64,000 bases of DNA from Tholera decimalis (lineage: Eukaryota > Arthropoda > Insecta > Lepidoptera > Noctuidae). Shown piece after piece: positions 10,983-21,834 of this stretch (position 1 is its first letter; every line of letters begins with the position of its first letter). The translations under genes were made by a program, and so were the position numbers. The DNA is taken from contig OW964548.2 of the NCBI GenBank assembly GCA_943138885.2, positions 41,971,564 through 42,035,563 on the forward strand. The letters are read 5' to 3'. The notes under the pieces are model-generated. The model was not told the origin of the DNA. It saw only the letters and a program-made list of their open reading frames with translations, and ran no database searches.

Positions 10983-11429
10983 GATCCGGGTGGATGGGTC
11001 CGGGGATATGTGACCAGTCTCAGTCTCTACCCGACTTAGACTGGGAGGTGGCCCTGAGCTTGTAACCGGTTACCAGTCTTATTGTGCGAGCCGGGCCTTA
11101 TTGGGTCTAGTGCAAAATGATAGACACACCCAACCGACACTAGGTGTGTAGCTGAAAGGGAAACTCAGTAACTAGGTTTGATTAGGAGATCCCCAAGGCC
11201 AAAACCTACCACTCGACTCCAATTAACTACTTCACCCTGAAGGGGATCAGTGAGTGTGTCGGATCAAAACCCCCTTGTTTTCGTTGACACCGTGAGATTT
11301 CCAACCAAGGACCACGAAACTGTGGTTTTTCCCTGAAGGGGCAAAACGTTTTTGACAGCACTCTGTTATAGAAGCAGAATATCCTTCACTGCCTTGAAAA
11401 AGTCGGCTCCGGCTCGGGAGTTGTAGTCG

Positions 11430-11690
11430 GTGCTAGGAATGACGTCACGGGGAGCGCGACGGAGCGATGACACAGACACGGAACGATCGGGAGCACAGAG
11501 CGGCACGATCGTCTCGGGCGAGCGTCGGGCGGAGAATGACATACGGTCGGACAGACATGACGAATCTAAAAGGGTTCAGTATTTTTGCCATTCGGCTACG
11601 GAACCCCAAAAAGAAATAAGCGACAAGTTTTTGCTTCAGCCCCTCAATTCTTAACAATGTTAACAGGTTTACTATTGAGCTAGTTTGAAG
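11430..11690 (-). repeat. Dispersed 'ggttccgta' repeat, reverse copy
   Basis: Reading on the minus strand, 'ggggttccgtagccgaatggc' (about 11613-11593) is followed by 'attcgtcatgtctgtccg'. This matches the copies at 3060-3240 and 54990-55200. Upstream (11430-11520) is a GC-rich tract with gatcggagc and cgatcgtctcg. No gene supported. Confidence 0.6.
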
Positions 11691-11699
11691 ATCAAATCG

Positions 11700-11900
11700 A
11701 TCTTAGCTATATTACAAATGTGAGATTTTAGATTTGTGGGAAGATGTATGTATGTTTGTTACTCAATCACACAAATCACTTGACGGATCTCGATAAATTT
11801 TGGCTCTGAGATAGATTTTACCCCGGAAAAGTGTACCACAGTGTGTATGTAAGTTTACGCAAACGATGACCCTGGCAGCTGTTAGTAACAACATATGTAT
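11700..11900 (+). repeat. Degenerate lepidopteran dispersed repeat
   Basis: Contains 'tattacaaatgtgag', 'gtatgtttgttactcaatcac' and 'gacggatctcgataaatttt', the same module order as the Helitron-like copies at 6557 and 53565. Diverged and noncoding. Confidence 0.55.
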
Positions 11901-12774
11901 ATTATGCACATACTTGGTAAATGATAAATTTTATTTATTTTGCCAATTGGTTAATTACCTAATAACAATTTAACCTAGACTTGGCTGGCCACGATTTCCT
12001 TAATTCTATTTATGGATTCCCAAAATGAAAGGGTTGTCGTTTTTCTTCGAAAACTGATTGGCGCTTGGAAAATATATTGTTCTTTCTTATTCAAAACATC
12101 CATGAAACCTTAATAAAATCATACGAATCTAGATATTGTTTACCACAATTGCGTAAGCAAATAAAACTTTGAATAAAACCAGGTTATACGTGAGAAGCCA
12201 GAATATTTCATTTGTCAAAGTTTTGATTAATGTTGATGTACATAGTTATGTTCTCTTCTGAGAAAGTGCTGCAAAAAATTGTGAAAGAAAATAAAAGTTT
12301 TGCTTTGACTAGCAATAGGAAGCCTATATAATTGCCCTTCGCATTGTTCAAAAACTCGTTAGTTCGTTTACTTTGTGTAGAGCTAAACATAGATAAGGTC
12401 GACCTTCACTCACTTGCATTTATGGAAAACCCAGCTGTACTTTATAAGTAGGTGAACTTGAAGATAAACAATCATCAAGAAATAACTTTTCTGATTGCTC
12501 ATTTTTCGACGTATGAAAACTAGTACGTGAATCGAAATGTTTGCAAAGGAGTCGTTTCCCAAGGCATTGTGTAAAAAAGGTAGTGTGTGTCGCGAAAAAC
12601 GTTTTAACTATTTTTGTGAAGAGTGTGGAAGAAATAATGGCCAGAAGGTATACTGATATGATGTATGTACTTATGTATATATATCGGGCAGGTATCCGCA
12701 ACTCAACAACCAGGCCCTTATGTTGCGTACGGTACTGATATGATTATACTTACTAAAGACGTGGTTTGGTAGTG
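11901..12774. other. AT-rich spacer, no gene
   Basis: Only short frames without family motifs were seen. Confidence 0.5.
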
Positions 12775-12905
12775 GGTGGACACGTACGCGGAAAAGAAGG
12801 GCAACTGTAAGTATTGGGTCGGTTTCTAGTCAGTAGTAGTCTGACAGTTCTTTACATTCCACCCAAAGCTGGATGATGACCCTTCCCCCTCACCCCAAGA
12901 GGCAT
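12775..12905 (+). repeat. Degenerate R1-type LINE 3' tail
   Basis: 'ctagtcagtagtagtctgacagttc' followed by a C-rich stem region and 'tggatgatgacc' matches the tail block of the element at 7743-8514. No coding sequence remains. Confidence 0.6.
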
Positions 12906-13489
12906 GATAGGAGTTCCACGATCTGCTACCAAAGTGGTCTCAGTAACCTGAATAGACACTAAAGATCCACTGCGATGCAATCTAAAATTTTCAATTGAGA
13001 ATCTACGGAACCTTGTTTGATTGGTAAAAAACTTGGAAGACTTCGTTTTGCAATTCTGGCCCAAAGACGATTACCCCACCGTCCTCCTAAAATAATCAAA
13101 GCTTTTTTTATTTCAGTCTTTGATACTAAATAAAAGTTCGTCTGTGGCGATTTACATCATTGCTTAATTTAGAAATATTAACGTTGCTTATTACGAGACT
13201 TAAGAAAAATAAGGTATTATTATTTATTTATTTAAATAGAACGGCCGAAACCAATTACACTATTTTATATAATTTAACACATTCATGCATTCTTTTCACA
13301 AAATTTCAAACATTCCGACAGTATTATCTTCCATTCATCCGCAAACAAATCCAGACCAGAGTTTGAGTCCAGGAGAGTGTTAATAGCCGCTAATGTCCGA
13401 AGAATAGGCGACTTGGAGTGAGCAACTGTACGGCGAGTTGGAACAGCTAATGGGCGGTGTTTCTTTTTAAATAACCACGAAAATCTAGA
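12906..13489. other. AT-rich spacer, no gene
   Basis: Nothing recognised apart from short unremarkable frames. Confidence 0.45.
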
Positions 13490-13800
13490 AACGAGAGATA
13501 CGAAAGTTGCAGATCGCGGGCCGATCCAGGCTCCCTAGGCAGGCTTGCAGGTGGCCAGGCTCGGGTCGACACGCGTCGTGTTTCACGCGCGCCTCTTTAA
13601 GCAGTATTGACGGGGCCTGACAGGGCCATTGCCCTGCCATACTGCCAGGGGTGCGGGCATTTTCTAGCGTGATACCGCGGCCCCGGAACGTACAGGCATT
13701 TGAAGAAACAGGGTGCGTTTTTAGTCAGTAGAAGTCTGACACTCCCTTCCGCTCAACTCATGGCGGGAGGACTCATTTGATGATTTGCCCACCCGGAAAA
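13490..13800 (+). repeat. R1-type LINE 3' UTR fragment
   Basis: The order of blocks matches the 3' UTR of the LINE at 7743-8514: 'gtgtttcacgcgcgcctc', 'accgcggccccggaacgta', 'tttagtcagtagaagtctgac', a C/G stem (cttccgctcaac..ggcgggagg), then 'catttgatgatttgcccac'. The insertion end and target duplication are not discernible. Confidence 0.75.
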
Positions 13801-13952
13801 TGAATATAAAATGTCCTTTTAACATGAGTATAAAAACCTATGTCGCAAAGTGGGAACTGATATAAATCACGACAGCTTTTATACTTTTCGGCCCGGCCCG
13901 GCTTCGCAAGGGTGGATTCGGTAGCCGACACCCTTTGCGCTGGCTTGAATAT
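13801..13952. other. Spacer
   Basis: Contains a GC-rich patch 'cggcccggcccggcttcgc' near 13890; no feature assigned. Confidence 0.35.
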
Positions 13953-13960
13953 ATGATATC

Positions 13961-14281
13961 CAGAGCCGGATTAACCCTGTCAGAGGCCCTAAGGCAATGG
14001 CGTTCTCGGGGCCCCTTTTCTTACTTTGACTGACCAAATCGTGTGTGAACAGAGGAAACTCACATTAAGGGCTGTGGTTTTTAATATATTTGTTTACTTA
14101 TTCCCAGATTTGTTCTAAAATTGTTTTAATTCTACTACTAAATCTAACGATTTGTATTTTGTGAGATAACAGTGAGGTCCCTAAGTTCACACACATATCA
14201 AATTCTCGTTCGAAGAAACATGTTTTCTTGGTGCGTGCACTGGGCTTGGGCTGGGGTGGCCTAATGGTTAATCCGGCCCTG
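13961..14281. mobile_element. hAT MITE, 321 bp
   Basis: Ends are CAGAGCCGGATTAACC on the left and GGTTAATCCGGCCCTG on the right: 16-bp inverted repeats with one mismatch. A perfect 8-bp target duplication ATGATATC flanks them (13953-13960 and 14282-14289). CAG..CTG termini with an 8-bp duplication identify a non-autonomous hAT. The interior is AT-rich and noncoding. Confidence 0.95.
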
Positions 14282-14289
14282 ATGATATC

Positions 14290-15200
14290 TTCTAAAGTAT
14301 TTATTTGATTCATATAGTGTAAAGGACAATTTTAATCTGAATTGAATACCGAACCTAATGAACGTATTTATATCGATAAAGATTAATAATGAACAGAAGA
14401 AAACAGCTTCGAAAATAAAGTAGTATTTTTAATCAATACTTTGAACACAAAAATAGTTACTGTGAGTCAACCGTAGGAGATAGAGATATGCTACCGCGGA
14501 TTTTTTGGTGCACTAATGTATATCAATAATTCTTTAGTACATTACTTCAATGTATTTCTACTGGTTTACGCGGCGCACGTGAGTAGAGCTCCCAGTAGGC
14601 AAGATTTTTTGCGATCTCTTCAACAAAAATCGTTATATTTCAGTAATTTTACATCAAACTATAAAATATGATACACTTAAACCTTCCTTAGGAATAATAA
14701 TATCTATTGGTGTAAACCGTACAAAATTCCGTCCGGTAGTTTTTGAGTTTATCGCGTTCATACAGAAAGACAGACGCGACAGGTGGACTTCTTTTTAAAA
14801 TATGCAAGGATTACATGGGTACTTTCAGGAGAAGGTACCTACTTCATTTATAAATATATCTACAAAAATTAAGTAATTAATCACAGATCGGTCTTAATTG
14901 GAAGGGAGAGTCGACAATCGATAGACAGAGTCACCTCTGCATTGAGTTACAGGTAGAGTTGTTGCCTCACTTGCCTCTTTCCTTTTTTGCAATCTGTAAT
15001 TTTTACCACCAAAACATCCAAACATCTCTTTCTGGGCGTAAGTATTTATTTACCCGGAACTTAAGTTACAACAAACCATGAAATAATTAAGCATGTGCGA
15101 TAATTATTGATATTTTTATATGGCGCGTGCGAATACCTAAGCTAAAGCCAAAACAAAAGTGTTTTCTGAAAGCTTCATAAGAGCTGTCTAGATATCAGGG
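14290..15200. other. Noncoding; contains dispersed-repeat remnants
   Basis: 'gtgagtcaaccgtaggagat' near 14463 recurs at 39375. The segment 14690-14800 ('ccgtccggtagtttttgag', 'cgcgttcatacagaaagacag') matches the 3' half of Helitron-like repeats. No gene. Confidence 0.5.
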
Positions 15201-15206
15201 TTTTAT

Positions 15207-15874
15207 AACCGACTTCAAAAAAGGAGGAGGTTCTCAGTTCGTCTTGAACTTTTTTTTATGTATGTTAGTTACCTCGTATCTCGAAGACGGCTAGACCGAT
15301 TTGAAAAATTATTTTTTAATTTGAAAGGGTATACTTAATAGTTGATCCCATTGTCATCACGTTAGGATCTGATGATGGAATTATGGAGAAATCGAGGGAA
15401 CTCTTCAAATATTATAGGCACACCTATAGCGTTTTGGGTATTTCTTATAGTAACTTGTGCAGTTGCTCGAAAAGTACCATTTGGGGAAGTGGAACTGATG
15501 ATGAAGACCACAGATGGCCACCCAAACTACTCAATAATAAGTATTTCGTGGATTGCGATTCGATTACTTGAATATGGATGTTAAGCACTTTATGCTCGTC
15601 ACAATGCATAATGTTGAAAAAGAGCTGATGGTGAAGTACCAGGAGAACTCCTCAAAAATTAACGGCTCTGCATCAGGAAAAGCAATATTTTGTAAAAGGT
15701 GATACCTAAGTAGTTGACATTTTGGCTTTTGTAACTAGATAAAATAATTACAAACCGACCCACTAAAAAGCGTGAAAAAAAAACTTTTATGCAAAAAATA
15801 AAACCGACTTCCATATCAAAACACTACTTTTTGGCTTTGTAGTTTTGATATGGAAGTCGGTTTTATTTTTTGCA
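15207..15874. repeat. Hairpin-ended dispersed repeat, copy 1
   Basis: Begins AACCGACTTCAAAAAAGGAGG and ends with GAAGTCGGTT. The body ('ctggagaaatcgagggaactcttc' equivalent, 'tataggcacacctatagcg', 'gatgaagaccacagatgg') is shared with copies at 16108 and 39757. The right end is a perfect 33-bp inverted repeat (15790-15822 and 15842-15874) around a 19-nt loop. The overlapping open frames in the body occur in parallel frames and carry no protein motif, so I treat the element as noncoding. Confidence 0.85.
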
Positions 15875-16107
15875 ATAAAGGCTTTTTTAAAACAAGACTT
15901 GTAGAATGGAGGCCTTCATGGTCGCATTGCACTATAGTAATTGCCCTTTATTCTGCTAAGCGAGCTTTCTTTTGCAAATAAGCAGTAGTGTTATTTACTA
16001 CTTGATACTGCAGCTCTTCCATCGACACAAATACAGTAGATGAAGGTCTATCCATCAAACATACATTATTGTATTTAATGGATTAAAAATTGTAGCTTTG
16101 TATTTTT

Positions 16108-16878
16108 AACCGACTTCAAAAAAAGGAGGTTTACAATTCGTCTTGAACTTTTTTTTTTTTTTTTTTTATGTATGTTACCTCATAACTCGGAGACGGCTGG
16201 ACCGATTTGAAAAATTCTTTTTGCGTTTGAATGGGTATACTTTCTAGTTGGTCCCATTGTTATGAAATCAGGATCTGATGATAGGATCCTGGAGAAATCG
16301 AGGGAACTCTTCAAATATTATAGGCACACCTATAGCGTTTTGGGTATTTCTTATAGTACCTTGAGCAGTTGCTTCCGAAAAGTACCATTTGGGGAAGTTG
16401 AACTGATGATGAAGACCACAGATGGCCACTGAAACTCCTAAGTAATAAGTATTTCGTGGATTGCGATTCGATTACTTGAGTACGGATGTTAAACACTTTA
16501 TGCTCGTCACAATACATATGGTGATGTAGAGCTGATGGTCAAGTACCAGGAGAACTCCTCAAAAATTAACAGCTATGTATCAGGAAAAGCAATATTTTGC
16601 AAAAGGTGATAAGTTGTTGACATTATGGCTTTTGTAACTAGATAAATTACAAACCGACCCACTAAAAAGCGTGAAAAAAATATTTTTACCAAAAAACAGA
16701 ACCGACTTCCATATCAAAACACTACAAAGGCAAAAATAACTTTTATTTCGGAAGGCGGTGTCTTTAGTTTTGTATATATTTTCGTTTTTGACACCGCCTT
16801 CCGAAATAAAAGTTATTTTTGCCTTTGTAGTGTTTTGATATGGAAGTCGGTTCTGTTTTTTGGTAAAAATATTTTTTT
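16108..16878. repeat. Hairpin-ended dispersed repeat, copy 2, with perfect 89-bp arms
   Basis: Same body as copy 1. The right end is an inverted repeat with 89-bp arms (16674-16762 and 16790-16878), identical base for base by my reading, around a 27-nt loop (tttagttttgtatatatttt plus seven bases). A transcript across it would form an uninterrupted double-stranded RNA of four helical turns per strand pair or more, a potential small-RNA precursor. Confidence 0.88.
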
Positions 16879-17407
16879 ATTATTGCAATATAGGTTGCTA
16901 GCCCGTTATTACAAGAGCTTAGTACGTTAGAGAGATACCTAAATGGGCTACCTACCACTAAATATTTATGATTCAAGGTGTATGTTAAATTTACATTTTA
17001 GTTTTATTTATGATTTGAGTATATTAAAAAGCTCCGAAATCGAAAATATTAAAAAAAACTTGTCAGAGTTACAAACATTCCTACCAGACATTACAGACTA
17101 CCTGGCATTTTTTAAGTACATACTTGAAAGATTCAAAATAAAGTTAAGTTCAATATTTTTTTTATGATATTCGTCTTTTAAGCCACAAAAGCCTCGACGC
17201 CTCGCGAAATATTGTTCATCCTCATAAAGTCTTTCCCCTGCAATGGTTAAACGCACCTAGCCATTTTACTGTATTTCATAAAGACACTACTTTGAAGATC
17301 TCATAAAATAGATGCGCTTGTATGAAACAAATGATTCCATTTATTTTTAATCTAAAAGGTTACAAATCTCATTAATGTAGTCTAGCTAATTTATTAAACT
17401 TTATGGT
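16879..17407. other. AT-rich spacer
   Basis: No gene or element recognised before the hAT target duplication at 17408. Confidence 0.5.
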
Positions 17408-17649
17408 ATTGAAAGCAGGGGTGGACTACCTATGGGCCCCGTGGATATAAAGGGCCCCCAGTACTCATTAAAACCATAGACGATACTTGTTAATCTATAT
17501 ACAATATAATAAATCGGAAAAATGTGAAATTAAAACGTAATATTGGCAGTGCCATAATTGATCAATCCGTATGCGCGACTATCGAGAACGAAGTAAGGAA
17601 TTACCTTGTCGCTTTTCAATGATCGGGTATTCAGTATTTTTAGCTAGGA

Positions 17650-18172
17650 AGGGCCTTTGTTACAAGGAACTATCCGCAGCGCAATTGCGTCGCGTCATGT
17701 GGTACCGCCGCAATTTTGTTCTTGTCGTCTAAATACAAACTCACTGTTGAATAGTTACAACTGTGTGTGTTCAGCGCCTAAACAATTTCTTAAACGAAAA
17801 CGGATCCCTAAAAAAGTCATGATCCTTGTTTGGTGGTCTAACGCCGGGGTAATTCATCACAGCTTCTTACCAAACAGGGTGAGCATTACTGCAGAAGTTT
17901 ACTGTAAAGAACCGAACACCATGATGCAGAAGCTCGCACATCTCCAACCAGCTTTGGTGAATCGCTCGGCTCCGCTGCTACTGCCCGACAATATGCGACC
18001 TCACACTATACAGCAGACGGTCTACAAGTTACAAGAGCTGGGGTTGGAAGTTCTCCGCCATACGCCGCCGTGCTCACTAGACCTTGCGCCAACAGACTCC
18101 TACTTTTTTCAGAATTTGGATAACTTCTTGGCGGAAAAAAAATTCAATACCCGAGGGGCAGTACAAAATGCC
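17650..18172 (+). pseudogene. mariner transposase, C-terminal half
   Basis: The frame reads TIRSAIASRHVVPPQF, KRKRIPKKVMILVWWS, then the second catalytic Asp in LLLPDNMRPHT, and CSLDLAPTDSYFFQNLDNFL with the third Asp (DD34D family). It ends in KKFNTRGAVQNAF, where sequence switches to a LINE. The N-terminal DNA-binding half and first Asp are absent. Several conserved residues are altered (HDN to PDN, YSPDL to CSLDL), so it is an old remnant. It was truncated when, or before, the LINE at 18173 joined it. Confidence 0.88.
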
Positions 18173-18212
18173 TTTGAGCATCCTCACTTGGTCAATATAC
18201 CATCTTGTCATA
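18173..18212 (+). pseudogene. LINE ORF2 C-terminus, upstream half split by mariner
   Basis: Reads EHPHLVNIPSCHT and continues in frame on the far side of the mariner at 21662 as KRFFSKFIVRTSKVSNSLP. Together they match the conserved end of a Jockey/CR1-group reverse transcriptase (pattern HP..V.IP..RTKRF..SF..RTA..WNSLP). The mariner inserted at the TA between the two parts. Confidence 0.75.
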
Positions 18213-19216
18213 CGAGGCATGCCTTTTAAGTTCTGTCGTTTCCATATTTCCCGGCAATTTTTAATTTGGAACCGTTCTATATTCGAATGTGTTTAAATTT
18301 TGAATCCCAAAACAGTTGAAAGTATTAGGATTAATGCTACTTTTTAGTCACAGCGTCGATTGGAATCTGTCAGGTTACGTACGAAAACGAATCTTTCTAA
18401 GGAAAATGTTCGTGCAATAATTTTCTACAACTTTAGAAGAGGCCTGACACGGCTTCAGTGATTTGAAGAGCTAACATCTGTGTTCAGTGATGAAGGTCCA
18501 TGTCTGCGGACTGTCGAACGCTGGTATTTAGAATTCCAGCGTGGACATACTAGTGTTAGTGACAAATCTCGCGAAGGACGCCCAAAATCCGCCTTCACTG
18601 AATATAACATCATTGCTGTGAGACAACTAATTCTCGAAGATCGTCATGTGACGTATCGAGAGATAGAGGCTCTATTAGGCATCTCAGGGACAACCATTCA
18701 GAAGATCTTGCATGAAGCGCTTGGTGTGGGAAAGCTAGTTGCTGTTGGATACCGCATCTGCTTTCCGACGATCACAAGGCGGCCCGCGTCAGATGGTGTA
18801 AGAAAACTCTGCAAAGGTTCAACCGAGGAGAGTCAAATCACGTCTATGACATCATCAGTGGTGACAAATCTTGGATCTATACCTACGATCCTGATTCCAA
18901 ACAACAATCTACAGTCTGGGTCTTTCAAGACGAGCCAAAGCCGACTAAAGTTGTTCGTTCTCGGAGCACTTCAAAGAAGATGTTGGCCACGTTCGTTGGA
19001 AAAACCGGCCATGTTGCGACTATTGCACTTGAAGATTGTAGAACGGTTAACGCAGAGTGGTATACCACAGTTTATTTACCACAAGTTATCGCCGAACTTC
19101 GAAAATCTAACTCAAAGCGACGCATCATCCTGCACCACGACAACGAAAGCTCACACAGCGCTCGTCAAACGATTAAGTATTTGAAGCAGGAAAAAGTAGA
19201 AATTCTTGACCATCAC

Positions 19217-21371
19217 GGAACAGAAAATACAGTGGAAGTACGATGCGACAACATTACTACGGGAACCGCTGTCGCCAAACTCACACAAATAAAACGGTTA
19301 TCATATAATGCACTACAAATAAACAATTATTTTGATTTGTCATTTTAATTTTAGTCAAAATCAACATCAGTCACAAATCCTACTTCTGGTAATAAACCTT
19401 GAAGCTTTACAGATAGGATTTATTTTCCTTATGTGCAGAAAATCTTTACGACGTTTTATAATCTTACGTCAATTGACGAGTAAATTCCGCTACTCGACCA
19501 TAGATGGCGTTATTTTCAGTGGAAGCGATTATATATTTTATTTTCTTAGAAATAAGGTTAACAGTCGCGTCACATGTCGATATTTTCGATATTTATTGCT
19601 ACTCAATAAGTGCAGCACATTGTATTTTTAATTACATTATCGATATCGATAGATATCCGATTTCTTTTGTATTTCGAATATAAACATTAAGTGGTGGGTG
19701 GGTGGAATATTAGATACCAACAGGGTCGGGAACTTGCTTTATATACATAAATGTATTTTAAATACTAAATTAATAAATCCCAAATAAAAATACTTATACC
19801 TGCTGAATATTTTCTAAATAATCTCATTTCTCGGGTGATAATAATTAAATGCGCAATATTAACTAAATTGTGAAAATTATCGTGAAATCGGGTTAAAATA
19901 ATATATTATATACAGTAATTCTACTTTTCATTTAGTGTCCTTGATATAAAAGGTATTTCTTAAGAAACTGGTGTTTCGAAAGTCTGAAACGAAAGAACAG
20001 GTGTTCCGAGAATATATTATCGTGCTTGATATGGATGGCATTCAATTAACTCTACCCATTGCATCTATTCATTCTTTGACGCTACCGTCTTTGGGAAACC
20101 TATAATTATTTTAAATGATATTTAGGAACCTACTGATGTCCGTTTAGGGATTTCTTGACATTGCTTGGCAGACAATAATTTTAATATTAATCATTTATGC
20201 AATGCAGCATAGCTTTTCTATGGTAATATTTGTCTTTATATGTTTATGGTCCTTACAATATACAAATATTTCAATAGGTGACAAAGATGCCATACAAAGG
20301 GAAAATCCTCAAATTATACTCATCTTTATGAATAAAATTAATTTGAAATTATTTTACTATAAATGTTTATGTTTATTTTGTATTATTTTTAGCATGATGG
20401 ACATCCCACCCATACGCACTAAACGTATATACGAAACGGAATACTTTCATTGTGCGTGCGGCTAAGGAGTGGAATTCCCTGCCTGAGTGTGTTTCCCGAT
20501 AGCTATAACCTAGCGGTCTTTAAGTCAAGAGTGAATAGGTTACTTTTAGGTAAGCGCGCTCCATCCTCGACCACATCATCACTTACCACCAGGTGAGATG
20601 GTGGTCAAACGCGAACCTATTTTCATTAAAAAAAAACCATTATGCTAGTTTCAACGTAATAGCTAAGTGTTAATGTCATTGAGGCGGGAACAACCATGGT
20701 GGTGCACGAGCTTTTATGAAGGATCTTACACACTGAAATGACCGGTTCGTCAATGTTATGCAATGTCACAAGCATTATAAAAATTACAATAATTAAAAAT
20801 AATAAGTTAAAGTTAATAAATAAGTTTGTTTACATTTTTTGTTTAAAGCGTATTATATGCAACCTAATACACCTCTTAAAATATTTTTTGTGTATGAATG
20901 TTAGGAAATCTTAGTTATTTTTTATCGATATCTATCGATAAAACCAATATCCGACCCAACTACGTCACTAATTGAGTAGCGAAGAACTTTCTAGACCGAA
21001 ATGTGTGAATGTAGTGAATACAATCAATCCAAAATAAACTTTATTTCAATGACAAAAGGTTGATTTTGATAAGACTTTCTATTAAATGATTAGTAAATTG
21101 AAATTATCTAAGATTTTATTAGAAAACAAATAAAATCGTACTTAGCGATGGTATGAACCACCTCTATTTTAAAGATTTTTTCTCCTACTATCATTTTTGC
21201 ACTCCAAAATGGAACCATACGGCATAGCTGCGGAAAATAAAATTCGTTGCGAGACTAGCAACTCAACCCGATGTTAGAACATGACTGAGGCCAATTGCGC
21301 GGTACAGCGCGTAATTGTGACACGCCTGCCATGCCTACTTTGTACTTCCACTGTATTTTCTGTTCCGTGTT
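19217..21371. mobile_element. Unassigned TIR element, 28-bp perfect TIRs and 8-bp target duplication
   Basis: The 28-bp ends (19217-19244 and 21344-21371; CACGGAACAGAAAATACAG...) are perfect inverted repeats. The host mariner gene gives an independent check: the 8-bp duplication TTGACCAT lies at 19209-19216 and 21372-21379, and excising the insert restores the mariner reading frame (VEILDH to LPYSPDL). No transposase is visible in the 2155 bp, which are AT-rich and include a LINE tail at 20395. The duplication length fits hAT or P superfamilies. The CA..TG ends are unlike hAT CAG..CTG, so a P-type or unclassified origin is possible. Confidence 0.88.
20395..20637 (+). pseudogene. Jockey/CR1-group LINE ORF2 C-terminus with A tail
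   Basis: Reads MDIPPIRTKRI, then after frameshifts TAKEWNSLPECVFPDSYNLAVFKSRVNRLL and a short end before 'ttcattaaaaaaaaa' (20623-20637). The same protein end occurs in the minus-strand LINE at 58085-59560. Extreme 5' truncation is typical of this class. Confidence 0.8.
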
Positions 21372-21661
21372 GACCATCTTCCATACAGTCCTGACCTAAG
21401 CCCTAACGTTTTCTTTACATTTCCTAAAATCAAGAAAAGTCTTCGTGGTCGAAGGTCCGGTGAAGAAGCAGTCGACGCTTTCAAGTCAGCCATTTTGAAC
21501 ACCCCAACTTTAAAGTGGAATAAATGTTATAATAACAGGTTTGAGCGAATGAAAAAGTGTATTAAGCTACGTGGTAAATACTTTGAAAAACAATAAAAAG
21601 TACTATAAGATTCTAGTTGTATTTTTTTCTTCAAACGACAAAATTTATAAGGCATGCCTCG

Positions 21662-21815
21662 TACTAAGAGATTCTTCTCTAAATTTATTGTGCGCACGTC
21701 CAAGGTTTCGAACTCCCTACCGGCTTCTGTAGTCCCTTCCACATTTGACCCATCTGCCACCTTTAAAGCAGTGAACGGGCACCTTCTGAGCTCACTCGTC
21801 CCGTCATAATAAATG
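21662..21815 (+). pseudogene. LINE ORF2 C-terminus, downstream half
   Basis: Continues the fragment at 18173-18212: KRFFSKFIVRTSKVSNSLPA, SVVPSTFD..ATFKAV, stop near 21806, then an (ATA)n-like tail (21815-21830). Confidence 0.75.
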
Positions 21816-21834
21816 GAATAATAATAATATTTCT

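Larger units (their letters stand above)
8765..11340 (-). mobile_element. Jockey-like LINE with internal deletion
   Basis: On the minus strand the order is a 5' leader (about 11340 down to 10983), a gag-like ORF1 with zinc knuckles, then directly the end of ORF2 and a 3' UTR ending in an A run (T run at 8765-8773 on the plus strand). About 2 kb of ORF2 that would hold endonuclease and RT palm is missing. The 11-mer tgagctagttt occurs at the 3' end (8757-8767) and again at 11676-11686. If it is the target duplication, the insert would extend to about 11675, but this is uncertain. Confidence 0.8.
18390..21595 (+). pseudogene. mariner transposase, split by an inserted element
   Basis: N-terminal helix-turn-helix region: VRAIIFYNFRRGLTRLQ (followed by a TGA stop), then CLRTVERWYLEFQRGHTS. 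WIPHLLSDDHKAARVRW (shifted frame, about 18747) corresponds to the family WVPHEL motif. First Asp in IISGDKSWIYTYDP; second in ILHHDNESSHSARQT. At VEILDH (19214) the gene is cut by another element and resumes at 21372 as LPYSPDLSPN, where the third catalytic Asp is replaced by Val (SPNVFF). The end is LRGKYFEKQ stop (21593-21595). A stop, a frameshift, a lost catalytic residue and a 2.2-kb insertion make this fully dead. Confidence 0.93.
18213..21661 (+). mobile_element. mariner transposon (DD34D type), interrupted
   Basis: Ends CGAGGCATGCCTTTTAAG.. and ..TTATAAGGCATGCCTCG are inverted repeats of about 29 bp with three mismatches. They are flanked by TA on each side (18211-18212 and 21662-21663). 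Removing the 2155-bp insert at 19217-21371 and one 8-bp duplication leaves 1286 bp, the normal size of a full mariner. It had inserted into a LINE fragment. Confidence 0.92.

Noticed and set aside
8757..11686. Target duplication tgagctagttt for the Jockey-like element
   Set aside because: The right copy lies about 330 bp beyond the recognisable 5' leader, and 'gagctag' is common in repeats here. Kept only as a possibility.
15372..15584. Overlapping 62-70 codon frames in the hairpin-ended repeat, also at 39816-40136
   Set aside because: Two different frames are open in the same stretch, copies are frameshifted relative to each other, and no protein motif is visible.
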